This document shows, one piece after another, positions 32,391 through 43,882 of a DNA stretch of 64,000 bases (positions within the stretch are counted from its first letter, which is position 1; every line of letters starts with the position of its first letter). A program made the position numbers and the translations under genes. This DNA comes from Actinostola sp. cb2023 (taxonomy: Eukaryota; Cnidaria; Anthozoa; Actiniaria; Actinostolidae): the NCBI GenBank assembly GCA_033675265.1, contig JAUJYZ010000373.1, positions 139,001 through 203,000 on the forward strand. The letters are read 5' to 3'. Below the pieces are notes generated by a model that made no database searches, was not told the origin of the DNA, and saw only the letters and a list, made by a program, of their open reading frames with translations.

Positions 32391-35300
32391 AACTTTCGGT
32401 ATTAATACCATCTTCTAGAATAACACGTTTATCATCATCATGACTCAACGCGATTTTATTGACCGTTTCCGTATATATTTGATGTTTATGGCTTCTGATC
32501 ACATTCATCTTTCTAATTACTTTTTGACCATCGAATAAACATTTTTTATAATCTTCAAATGTGATACATTTATCTACTACTGACTTCTTAACACCTTTGC
32601 ATCTCTTTGATTCTTTTTCATCTATTTTATAAGAATAGAGTTTCGCTCTAAGACCTACGAATTCGGTTATCTCTTGACCTGCTGTCTCGTCCTTCATCAT
32701 CCCAATTACTTTTTTATTAATTCGCTTTTTGATTCCTGCATGATCTTCTGGGTAAGCACTTGTGTCGAATTTTGTTTCAATATCACTTTCAATGTCTTTA
32801 TAAAAATCTTTTGTTTCAATCTCATACATCAGTAAATCGGTGTCTGTGAATAATAGCTGTGCTTTCCTCCCATATTTCTTTTTGATATAATTATAATGAA
32901 AGTCATACATCAGTGCCTTTGATAGATCTAAGATTGACATCCCAAGATAGATTGGTTTTTCGAATTTTAATTCTGTTTTTGTCATATGAATGGCTACTAG
33001 GTTTTCTGAAAATATTGTTCGTTTTTTATAATTTGGTTGGCATATTAATTTCTTTGCTTGGCTCTCATTTGTTGCTAGTTTAATGTCTTGTCGGTTCCGT
33101 ATGTTTTCCATCGTCTTTCCAAATACACTGTTGTTCATCAGTTTGAAGAAATCCTTTTCAAAATCATTTGTCGCCTTAGTTCTAAGATCTGTGTTAAGAC
33201 TAATATACTTTTTCAACCAGTCTGACTCCTTGAATGTGATACCTCTATGGACTTTTGTTATCTTCATTCCGAGGCTCTCGTATAATTTCAGTGTCTTGTG
33301 ATGAACTACATAATTTTTCTTATCATTGAGATTTGGAACTAGTTTTTCAACTTTGTTAATCATTAGCCTTTCTGGAGCTAATGGGTATTCATTGTGTAGG
33401 TTATGCAATTCGGTTGGGTACTTGAGATCCACCTCCAGAATACAAGGATATGTTTCTCCCAGTTCTTAATCTCTTTCTTATTCATCCATTTGAAGCTGTG
33501 GGTTGGAAGTGGTTCTGACATAGCCCACCCATAGAGGTTGTTAGCATCCAGGTATTTTATAAATGTTGATTTTTCTTTTTTATTGAAGTTTTTAATATAT
33601 TTATTATTGGCTTTAGCATAACGTTTGGAAATCATAGAAATACCCCCTCTGATACCTACCATAAGAATCATATCCGCATCTGATAATAATTCAAGGTTAA
33701 TCTTAGTCATCTTAAAATCATCCCAACTTAAACCAGGGCAAGTGTAGTACCATGCCGGATCTAATTTATAGTTTTTCATACAGACATTTCTGAAATTCTC
33801 AAATACGTCGGCTAGTAGGACAACATCAGATATCAGATAGAGATTGTGGTATTCTCTCATATTTTTTATTTTAAAGGTCTTCCAAATTTTTTGAGCGTGT
33901 TTGTAATCTTCATCTGAACAATTACTATTGTTCAACTTTGAATAGAATGCATCCTTGTCTGGTAGGCCTGTTTCATTTAATTTTTCCAACGAATTAACAT
34001 AATCGTATGGATAAACATCTTTTCTCAACAATAAATCGAGCTGTTTTCCCTTATAGAACATACCCATATTTCGAAATTGCTCTTTTTTGAGATTGCTCAC
34101 TAATGAATCTAGACTCGCTGACATGAATTTTAAACTATCAATGAATCGTATCTCACGTTTTACGTTACATGTTTTTCCATCCTTGTTTACGAATGTGTCC
34201 ACTATTATATCTTTTTTGAAGGATATATACTTCTCTTCATTGTTAGGGATACAATCGATTTTACCATTTGTTACCCCTAGGTTCTTTATGAATAGATGTG
34301 CGTCATACCCTGCTAGATTATGAAATATCACTGGGATGTGTTTAGGAATTTTATAGTTCAAATTACATTCATTATGTGCAGCTCCACGGTATTTTCCTGT
34401 AAGGTGGTCGTGATCTAATACCTTATCATCACCGAGTTTATTCTCACATATATGACAGTGTGTTGCTTCATCATATTTCTTCCTATCCTTGTTAGTCATT
34501 TTAACCTTCTTCTTGTAGCGAAACTCTGAATATATATTTTTAACTGTTTCTTCAATAGAGTTCACAAATAATTGACTAATATCTTCATCTTCACTTTTTG
34601 CTGTGTATGTAACTATTTTTGGTTTATAAATATTATCATCATAACATTTAACCATAAAACAGAATCCCGATGGTTTATGTCTTTGATACTTTTCAGTATA
34701 TGACCTACCTTCATCAGGTCTACAAGATGATATTGATTCGGTGAAGCATTCAAAATCTGCATAAATAACGAATGGTACCCTCATGCTATGATTATAATTC
34801 TTAAACTTCAGCATAGTACCTTTTTTAGGTAATGTTATCTTAACAGCATCATGATTTCTACAATATTCAGAATGCTTATCTAATGATTTCTGTGTTTTAA
34901 ATGAGTTGAGGCATCTTTCGCAGAAATATCTACTATGACCATTTCTTGACACTTGCAAGGATAAAAGTCTAGATATATTCTTAATCCAACAATAGTGGTT
35001 GGTCTTATCATCTGAGATCATTAGAAGATTGATTGTTTGTTCTCTACTATTGTTTTCACTAATTCGAAGTGGATAAATGCAGCCCGAAAAAGTCCTCCAT
35101 CGGTTGTAAAGCGCATTGAGACAATGTGAAATGCGCTATATAAGAACAACCATTATTATTATAAACACTTTCATCTTTGTATCCATAGACGTTTATTCCA
35201 TATTTGGAATTATTCTTTTCAAAAATACCTATTTTATCAAGTTGTACTGGAAACTCAAGTCCATCCCAGTTTAATTTTTCAGCATTTGTTTTCATAAGCT

Positions 35301-36051
35301 TGGTTAATCGTTCAGGGTGTGTTTTTACTGGAAATATACATGATGTGATTGCCCATTTAAAACATAGATTATCATTGTTTTTGGAATTAATAATAGCTTC
35401 TTTCTTTTTTAATTTTTGTGGGAGTTCAATATAAGATTTGGCTGAAATTGGCTTATATTTATCAATATGAACATCTAAATTAACAACACTATTGAAAATC
35501 CATCCAGAACCTTGACTTTGAAAGCTGCCCTCCTTTTCTAAGATCTGTTCCATACAGAGTTTATAAATATCTTCTAAATTACTTGCTCCTGTAATTATCT
35601 CTATTTTTGTGTGAAAGTGTGCGTAAGTAAAAACCTTCTCTTTTTTCCCCATTTTATAAAATTCATTCTCTAATAGAAGCTTCATCTTGATTGGTTTTTC
35701 TTGTTTATCTAAAAGATTAATAACATCTAATTTATTGTTTTCTAAGAATGTTTTTGAGTCCATCTTATCAATACCTTTTATTCTATATGATTTTAAAAAA
35801 CCTTTTAATGCTGTCTGTTTAATTTTTGGTGTTTTTTTATTTTGAATTTTTGGTATTTCTTTATTTTCAACTAAAGCTTGTGGTGTTTTTATATTATTAT
35901 ATATATTATTTATTGAAATTTTCAGGGTTTTCAAATGTGTGTTTATAGGATTTTTAATCGCTTGTGGAATATATCCTAGAATCCAATCAGAAAATTTATT
36001 TAATTGATTTTGAATAATGGTTGAAGTATTTTCGATTAAACTTTGAGTCAT
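32374..36051 (-). pseudogene. Protein-primed DNA polymerase B, two breaks and a SINE insertion
   Basis: The start ATG at 36051 lies at the right TIR edge. The N-terminal ~300 residues form the long leader typical of Polinton polymerases. Then come a C2H2-like pair, exonuclease motifs (YADFECF, HNLAGYDAHLF, SDVVLLADVFE), an embedded HNH-like zinc site (CHICENKLGDDKVLDHDH), and polymerase motifs A (LDANNLYGWAM), B (NNSVFGKTMEN) and C (FTDTDLLM). All catalytic Asp residues are present. The reading frame is interrupted by an 83-bp retroposon at 35078-35160 and by a single-base break near 33430. It would replicate the element from protein-primed ends. Confidence 0.9.
35078..35160 (+). mobile_element. 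83-bp SINE-like insertion in polymerase B
   Basis: The insertion is flanked by ATAAA duplications (35073-35077 and 35161-35165). It carries AAGCGCATTGAGACAATG, AATGCGCTATATAAG and an ATT tail, the 3'-end type used by L2/CR1-mobilised SINEs. Its removal restores the polymerase frame. Confidence 0.85.
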
Positions 36052-37671
36052 ATTATATAATGTACTAAAGTAATATATCTTTAAGTGTCTTACCCTCGAG
36101 TTGGGGGTCCGCATGTATTTATTATTGCTGAGTTGGAGGTCCGCGTGAATTTATTAGTGTCATGTTGGGGGTCCGCGAGTGTATAAACACCCCTAGAAAT
36201 ATAATGTTACACATAAAATTATTAAATATTATGTGTAAGTTTTATTATTCTTACAAGCCTTCAATTTCATACGTTATAAGTTTAGTGGGTTTGCATCGCA
36301 TAGGAAATTGACCACACCAGTGATAAACCTATAACAATGTATGATTATTCTACACAGTTATGATAATTACTTACTATTTTTTGATATATTTTTTCGATTA
36401 TGTGTAAGTTTTATTATTCTTACAAGCCTTCAATTTCATACGTTATAAGTTTATTGGATTTGCATCACATTGGAAATTGACCACACCAGTGATAAACCTA
36501 TAACAATGTATGATTATTCTACACAGTTATGATAATTACTTACTATTTTTTGATATATTTTTTCCATAGTTTTGTTGTTTGAAAATATTTAATTTATTTA
36601 ATTTTTGGTATAGTTTTCTTATTATTTTTTATTTTTTCTTGCGGCCGCTTTTTTAATTTTTTATCGTAATTTTTTTCTATTTTTTTCTTTAAATTTTTGG
36701 CATAGTTTTGTTATAATTTTTCTATAATTTTTGGCATAGTTTTCTTCTATTAATGCGGCCGCATAATTTTTTGATTTAATTTTTTGGTATAATTTTTGAT
36801 GAAGGATGGTATGTATTATCACACCATTTCATAATGTACTAAAGTAATATATCTTTAAGTACCTTTGCCCTCGAGTTGGGGGTCCGCAAGCACATATTAT
36901 TGCTGAGTTGGAGGTCCGCAAGTGTATATTATTGCTGAGTTGGAGGTCTGCGTGAATTTATTAGTACCTTGTTGGGGGTCTGCAAGTGTATATTATTGCT
37001 GAGTTGGAGGTCCGCAAGTGTATATTATTGCTGAGTTGGAGGTCTGCGTGAATTTATTAGTACCTTGTTGGGGGTCTGCAAGTGTATATTATTGCTGAGT
37101 TGGAGGTCCGCAAGTGTATATTATTGCTGAGTTGGAGGTCTGCGTGAATTTATTAGTACCTTGTTGGGGGTCTGCAAGTGTATATTATTGCTGAGTTGGA
37201 GGTCCGCAAGTGTATATTATTGCTGAGTTGGAGGTCTGCGTGAATTTATTAGTACCTTGTTGGGGGTCTGCAAGTGTATATTATTGCTGAGTTGGAGGTC
37301 CGCAAGTGTATATTATTGCTGAGTTGGAGGTCTGCGTGAATTTATTAGTACCTTTGTTGGGGGTCTGCAAGTGTATATTATTGCTGAGTTGGAGGTCCGC
37401 AAGTGTATATTATTGTTGAGTTGGAGGTCTGCGTGAATTTATTAGTACCTTGTTGGGGGTCTGCAAGTGTATATTATTGCTGAGTTGGAGGTCCGCAACT
37501 GTATATTATTGCTGATGAAGGATGGTATGTATTATCACACCATTTCATAATGTATTAAAGTAATATATCTTTAAGTACCTTTACCCCTCGAGTTGGGGGT
37601 CTGCAAGCACACATTATTGCTGAGTTGGGGGTCCGCGTCATTTTGTCCCCGAATCGGCCATTGATAACTAC
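36051..37671. repeat. Polinton right TIR (~1.62 kb)
   Basis: This is the inverted counterpart of 21372-22490. Its inner end abuts the ATG of DNA polymerase B. The outer array at 36867-37510 is expanded to about six higher-order repeats of ~100 bp, each made of three ~34-bp subunits that differ in GGTCCGCAAG, GGTCTGCGTG and GGTCTGCAAG. Confidence 0.88.
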
Positions 37672-38035
37672 TCCAGTGGACAATACAGCTCTGTTCTCAT
37701 GGAAAGAACGGTTGCTTAAAAGTAAAAAAAATGCATTTCCAATAAAAAGTCATGTTACCTTTCAATAAATGAAAATGGTACATTGTATTTGAAACACAAC
37801 CACCAATATTACGGTCAACTCCAGTGTCAAATTTATGTTGCACAACTAGATTATGCAGTCTTTGTTACAAGGACCCAAGCAAGATCTGATAATATACACA
37901 TTGAAATAATTTTGAAGGGTGACATTTATATTGATACAATGGTTAGAAAATACTCAATTTGTTTCAGAGAAATCATAGTGCCAGAGCTCTATAATGGGGT
38001 AATCAAATCCTTTTTACTCAGAAAAGTTTATTAGT
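37672..38035 (+). pseudogene. YqaJ-nuclease protein, 3' part
   Basis: This is the continuation of the domain interrupted at 21371. The segment LYLKHNHQYYGQLQCQIYV corresponds to the conserved YqaJ stretch with H-x-Y-Y-x-Q-x-Q-x-Q. It is followed by LDYAVFVTRTQ and an R/K-rich end (FREIIVPELY). Two stops lie at its start. It converges with the minus-strand transposase remnant that begins at about 38060. Confidence 0.75.
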
Positions 38036-38059
38036 TACCTCATTGAAAAAACTTGTAAA

Positions 38060-38293
38060 TGATGCAGTATTTTCCTCAGAAAGAAAGGCAAGAGTTGGAT
38101 TTCAATCCCAATGCCACGTCTTAGAAGTTCAACATCAGACATATCACCTCCAGCTGCTTCAGAGATGAATGAGACGCTTCCACCAACCAGTACATGCAAC
38201 TAAAACTTTAAAATTAAGCCTTTGTTTGTAATTTGAGTACAAAACTGTGTTGGTGCTGTTCATGGATGGTCTCTCTGTTTGTACTTCAGATGT
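38060..38293 (-). pseudogene. DDE_Tnp_4 (ISL2EU-like) transposase, C-terminal piece
   Basis: This is the continuation of the transposase interrupted at 41059. The minus strand reads a PIF/Harbinger-type middle segment (VLYSNYKQRLNFKVLVACT). After one frame change it continues through the conserved SEAAGG-type region to MSDVELLRRG. It is truncated and converges with the YqaJ remnant. Confidence 0.7.
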
Positions 38294-38492
38294 GTACAGG
38301 ACCCGAAATGATCCCTGGCTCCGAAATGATCCCTGGACCCGAAATGATCCCCAAAGTGTCTAGATTGGCTCCGAAATGATCCCGGACCCGAAATGACTCC
38401 CAGACTGGCTCTGAAATGATCCCCAGTGAAATTCGGGAATGGTCCTAATCAGTCCGGCCGTTCCTTTCCTATTCACTTTTTCTTTCTTCCTC

Positions 38493-39394
<902 letters not shown>

Positions 39395-40371
39395 AACGGT
39401 GTAGTGAAATTTGGAAATGCTCTAATGATACCAAAATACTTTGAATTGCGTCGAAAAGGATTTTAAATCATTAAGGGAAGACAATAGGCCCGTAGCAAGG
39501 GGAAACGTATTGAGGGGCCGGCACAATATGACGAGCGGCGAAATCGCGAGCTCCTAGAGGGGTACAGTACGGTACGGTACCCTCTACAATGAAAATCACA
39601 CGACCTCCCCAGACGATAAATAATGACAGGTCCCTAATTAGATATTAAAATTAGGACAGTGTCTAGAATTAACAAAACTAAATAGGGTATTTTCTTGAGT
39701 CATGACTTGATAGCTTTGATCACTTTCTGCAGTCACGTGCAACAATACCAGTCATTGTCTTACAGAAGGGCTTTTAGTCTTTCAGGTCAATATAAAATTA
39801 GATGGTCTTTATAGATGGATTTAATTTGTACTGACTGAAAGTATTAATTAGCGGGTCTCAAATAGACTATATACCCGGCAGTCTTGAAATTACGCAAATA
39901 ATTCGAGACAACGACTGACTTCATGAAATCAAACATGCCACGAACATGTCGATTTCATAGAGTACGGAAGCTCGAGAAAATCATCCACGACAAAACCACC
40001 AGTGTTTCTAAAATCGCTTGACATTTGTAAACAAAGATAGAATACTCTCATTCGGGTTACATTGAGTGTTTCAGTAGAATTTTTGCGAAATTTTCAAACT
40101 GCCGGGCATTTAGTCAATTTAAGACCGCGACCGGCTGCTGGGCATATAGCCACAGCGTATTAATTAATAGAGTACACGGACACCAAAACCGTACAACGTT
40201 TTTGCAGCTGAAATAGCTGATAATAGCACTAATTAAACAATAGAAATAGAAAAGTACAGTACAGTACTATTTATGATGCACGGTTTAATGCTGTCTGTAC
40301 TCTACAGCATTGAAGTATGCTAAATTAGTAGCCTAGAGCCTGGCCATGCATGAGAAATTGGATTTGATCGA
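39395..40371. other. Unassigned interior of element A
   Basis: No gene is visible. A short GGTACAGTACGGTACGGTACC run lies near 39560-39580. Confidence 0.4.
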
Positions 40372-40382
40372 TCAGCTTACTT

Positions 40383-40486
40383 TCACGTGCACTTTCTTGT
40401 CATTTGAACCCGCTTCCGAAACATGACACAAAAACACCAGTATAAAAGATAGAAAAGCAAAACATCGTACCATCATTTGACTTGAC
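40383..40486 (-). CDS. Possible captured signal-peptide exon
   Basis: The minus strand reads MSSQMMVRCFAFLSFILV and then FLCHVSEAGSNDKKVHVK. This is a basic start, a hydrophobic core of ~16 residues and an SEAGS-type cleavage region. It ends at a good splice donor (AAA|GTAAGC at about 40382). This looks like the first exon of a secreted protein. No following exon was recognised within the element. It may be a host exon captured by the transposon, or chance. Confidence 0.4.
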
Positions 40487-40559
40487 ATTTTCGCAGTCTT
40501 CCGCCACACTGAAATGTCCAGTCTAGACGAAACTGGCATAACAGCGTAGTGGCAAAGAA

Positions 40560-40665
40560 GGAAGGAATTAGAGAAAGAGAGAAAGAAAAAAAGAAAGAAA
40601 CTAAGAAAGAAACTAAGAAAGAAAGAGAGAAAGAAAGAAAGAGAGAAAGAAAGGAAGAAAGAAAA
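40560..40665. repeat. GAAA/GAAG purine-rich microsatellite
   Basis: This is a run of GAAAGAAA, GAGAAAGA and GAAGG units of ~100 bp, directly upstream of the signal-peptide-like exon on the minus strand. Confidence 0.85.
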
Positions 40666-41058
40666 TATGTAAGTAATACCTAACATACCTCACTGAAAAT
40701 CTATTGTGAGTTATCATTATTATTATTATTACTATGATGATGATGATGATGATGATATTGATGATTATTGTTATTATTATTATTATTATTACTATGATGA
40801 TGATTATTATTGTTATCGTTATTATTATTATTTTTATTATTATTATTATTATTGAGGAAGAAAGAAAAAGAGAATAGGAAAGGAACGGCCGGACTGATTA
40901 GGACCATTCCCGAATTTCACTGGGGATCATTTCAGAGCCAGTCTGGGAATCATTTCGGGTCCGGGATCATTTCGGAGCCAATCTAGACACTTTGGGGATC
41001 ATTTCGGGTCCAGGGATCATTTCGGAGCCAGGGATCATTTCGGGTCCTGTACAGATAT

Positions 41059-41731
41059 ATCAATGATGGCACATAAGTTGTTTCCATACCTCTTAAAACA
41101 CTTAGGGTAGTACTGTTGTAAGCTGTTCACAAGATGGCCAGTAAATCAATTTAAAGGCCTTAGTTCAAAATCAAGCAAAGAGAACCATGTTGTGATTGTT
41201 CTTGAAACTAATGAAGTCGACACACCAAACATAGCACCAATAAGATCCATTTTAAGGTTATGCCTTAGTTTAATAAGTGTCATTAATAGTTCATCTTCTA
41301 AGCATAACTTTCGTTTTGGACCAGGTTTTTTTCTTGTTTTCCTCTTGATATTGTTTGTGTTCCATGGATGTTTCACCTTTGTAGTATTGCATATTACTTG
41401 CAGGGGATTTCACCTCATCAAAAAAAAAACACATAAAAAGACTATAAATTGGAAGGCCAGTATATATCTTAACAAGATTGTCACAACTTTTAATATGATG
41501 AATGCCAAAACAGGTTTTGGGATTCATTTCCTTCATTTGATGAAGGGATTGTATTTCTTCTTCTTTGATATGCACTTGTTCTTTTAATAGCCTAATCTCA
41601 TTCTCATACTCCTCTTTTGACCATTCTGGGTTTGATGATATTTCTAGTGATGGATGCTCATCGCAGCTCATGTTTTCACTTGTACTAGTTGTTGTTGTAC
41701 ATGTACCTTGACTATATGTTAGTGTTGTCAC
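41059..41731 (-). pseudogene. DDE_Tnp_4 (ISL2EU-like) transposase, N-terminal piece
   Basis: The minus strand reads a Glu/Lys coiled coil (EIRLLKEQVHIKEEEIQSL), then the pre-catalytic segment (LVKIYTGLPIYSLFMCFFF), a helix-turn-helix (LEDELLMTLIKLRHNLK ... GVSTSLVSRTITTW) and the first catalytic region (NNLCAIIDIS). This is the standard PIF/Harbinger-ISL2EU order. A frame break lies near 41290-41376. Element A interrupts it at 41058. Together with the YqaJ gene, it indicates an old ISL2EU-type transposon. Confidence 0.75.
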
Positions 41732-41913
41732 TTAAGACTAAGACATGGTCAGATACAACATGTACTTTTCTTGTCGCTGAAGGTTTTATTTCATAACCCT
41801 TTAGGTAGAGGGAAGGATGTCTTTATTTGTTCCTTGGCTGTCCATATTAAAAGTAGTTGCTACAAACCGCAGTGGATGGTTTGAACTTCAATAATCCTGT
41901 ACGGTTAATTAAA

Positions 41914-42005
41914 TCGTTTTGGACCAGGTTTTTTTCTTGTTTTCCTCTTGATATTGTTTGTGTTCCATGGATGTTTCACCTTTGTAGTATTGCATATTAC
42001 TTGCA
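41914..42005 (-). repeat. 92-bp duplication of a transposase segment
   Basis: This is an apparently exact direct copy of 41311-41402, part of the transposase coding sequence. It lies 600 bp upstream of the original on the coding strand. Outside these 92 bp the surroundings differ. Confidence 0.8.
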
Positions 42006-42194
42006 AATGGGTCCAAATTGGAATGGGACGTTAGCTCTAGGCTAATAAAGATCTTCCGAGTGACGACAAAGCAGAGAATGACAAGAAGCTCGACCAATCA
42101 TCCTCCAGAAGAGGATGAATGTTTTAAAGCAGGTATAAAATGTCATGGATTTGGACAGTGGTCGGCTATTCTCTGAGACCCAAAAGGCAAGGAA

Positions 42195-42270
42195 AATATT
42201 TTTGGCGCCAGATATCAGTTATAAGTCAGCATACACAGACTTATAACTGATATCTGGCGCCAAAAATATT
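42195..42270. repeat. Perfect hairpin with 33-bp arms
   Basis: The arms contain TTTTTGGCGCCAGATATCAG and its inverse and are separated by a 10-nt loop. No mismatch was seen. Confidence 0.85.
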
Positions 42271-42711
42271 GTTTTGTTTCCAGATGAGTTTTGTTTCATT
42301 GATCTACGCTAAAAATGATTGCATGATTTAAATTTAAATTACAACAACTGCAGAGAGGTTTAAAAAGTTTATTTTAGAAATACATAACATATTAGCTTTT
42401 CAAAGCTTTCTTACAATTCTAATTTTAGAAATACTTCATATAGATCAGACAATTGATCTACTTTAACATTAATAAACTGGTTCTAAGGGTTTCTCCTAAT
42501 ATTAATCAGATATAACGTGCTTTATGGAAGGAACACTCTATCAGTTTCAAGTCTGATACCACTATCATTTTTAAAAAAATAGTATTCCCTTGTCTCAATG
42601 TTTTCCCATTTCAAATCCTCTTGGGGAATATGATGAATTCTTTGTTTGAAATGTTGTAATCAAGAAGCTAAGTAAATAAAATATATAAAAAATAAAAATT
42701 AATTCAATAAA
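42271..42711. other. AT-rich sequence without a gene
   Basis: No open frame of note, RNA gene or repeat with clear ends was found. Confidence 0.4.
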
Positions 42712-42919
42712 TCATGTGGTCAAAACCAAGTATATGATAGTAGCTAGCCAATATAAGATAAAACATCTAGAGCATCAATTTGAAATTCAAGTAGATCACA
42801 GATCCCTGGTAAGGGAAAAAACATATAAATATCTCGGAGTCGAGATAGATGAATCGTTAACTTGGGGGGATCAGATAGATAACATTTCTAAGAAAGCAGG
42901 AATTGGAGCTCTGAGGCGT

Positions 42920-43104
42920 CTCTATCTACATCTATCTTTATTATCCTTAAAACCATGAGTATCGCAAGGATGTTAACAAAAAAATATAAATAATATAAAT
43001 AAATAAATATCAAAATGAATAATAAAAATTATAGTAGTCAATAAAATATAGTAGTCAATAGATTAATAAGTCAATAAAATACAAATTTACAATAGTCAAT
43101 AGTC
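42920..43104. mobile_element. 185-bp AT-rich insertion in the LINE fragment
   Basis: It is flanked by AGGCGT duplications (42914-42919, 43105-43110). It contains repeated TAGTCAATA-type motifs. It is non-coding. Confidence 0.7.
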
Positions 43105-43352
43105 AGGCGTGTCAGACATCTTCTACCCGATGATACTTTACTTACGATGTACAACTTCCTCATACTACCATATTTCGATTCTTGTAGCGGAGTGTGGGGG
43201 AGCTGCGGTAAAGGGTTGCGTGACACACTACAGACCCTCCAAAACAGGGCTGCTAGGGTGCTAACCTCCTCCAGTTATGATAGGCGCTCAAAGGAGATAC
43301 TGGATGAACTTCAATGGGATAAACGCGTAGATCAAAGCCACGTTAATGTATA

Positions 43353-43634
43353 AATCAATTAATGGCATTGCACCAAATTACTTGACCGAAATTCACAATA
43401 ATCAATTAATGGCATTGCACCAAATTACTTGACCGAAATTCACAATAATCAATTAATGGCATTGCACCAAATTACTTGACCGAAATTCACAATAATCAAT
43501 TAATGGCATTGCACCAAATTACTTGACCGAAATTCACAATAATCAATTAATGGCATTGCACCAAATTACTTGACCGAAATTCACAATAATCAATTAATGG
43601 CATTGCACCAAATTACTTGACCGAAATTCACAAT
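43353..43634 (+). repeat. Six tandem copies of a 47-bp unit derived from RT coding sequence
   Basis: Copies start at 43353, 43400, 43447, 43494, 43541 and 43588. The unit (AATCAATTAATGGCATTGCA ...) translates in one frame as part of the RT C-terminus (INGIAPNYLTEIHNN). The copies look identical by eye, so the expansion is recent or an assembly product. Confidence 0.92.
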
Positions 43635-43882
43635 AATACAAAATCCATGTATTCATACAATCTCAGAGACTAAGGATATAATGTATTTATACCAAGACCG
43701 CATATTGACGCTGGAAAGCACAGCCTCCATTATAGAGGAGCGGTTCTCTGGAATAGTCTATCAAATGACACTACAAGCGTCAAAGCATTTCAAAAGAACC
43801 TGTAATATTTATAATATATATTATATTTTATCTAGCGCGATTTATAGTATTAATAATGATTTTTTACAATATTGTTTTTATA

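Larger units (their letters stand above)
21372..37671. mobile_element. Polinton/Maverick (adintovirus-like) element, 16.3 kb
   Basis: The element has long terminal inverted repeats starting AGTAGTTATCAATGGCCG. The target TCCAGT is duplicated on both sides (21366-21371 and 37672-37677); 6-bp duplications are typical of Polintons. If the terminal T is counted as part of the TIR, the duplication is 5 bp. The gene set is protein-primed DNA polymerase B, retroviral-type integrase, packaging ATPase, probable major capsid protein, probable minor capsid protein, a BRO-N protein, an HNH nuclease and several membrane proteins. No adenovirus-type protease was recognised. Three younger elements interrupt its genes, and most long frames carry single-base breaks. 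Confidence 0.93.
42712..43840 (+). pseudogene. LINE reverse transcriptase 3' fragment
   Basis: The plus strand reads the end of a non-LTR RT. It has the thumb segment YKYLGVEIDESLTWGDQI, then MYNFLILPYFDSCSGVWG and LQTLQNRAARVLTSSSYDRR, then a degraded end (to ~43835). The first two parts are separated by a 185-bp insertion, and the third contains a six-fold tandem repeat. The copy is 5' truncated at about 42712. It differs clearly from the LINE fragment at 19383-19895. Confidence 0.8.

Noticed and set aside
36867..37510. CRISPR-like array of ~34-bp repeats
   Set aside because: There are no unique spacers. The units are contiguous tandem repeats within a Polinton TIR in a eukaryotic sequence.
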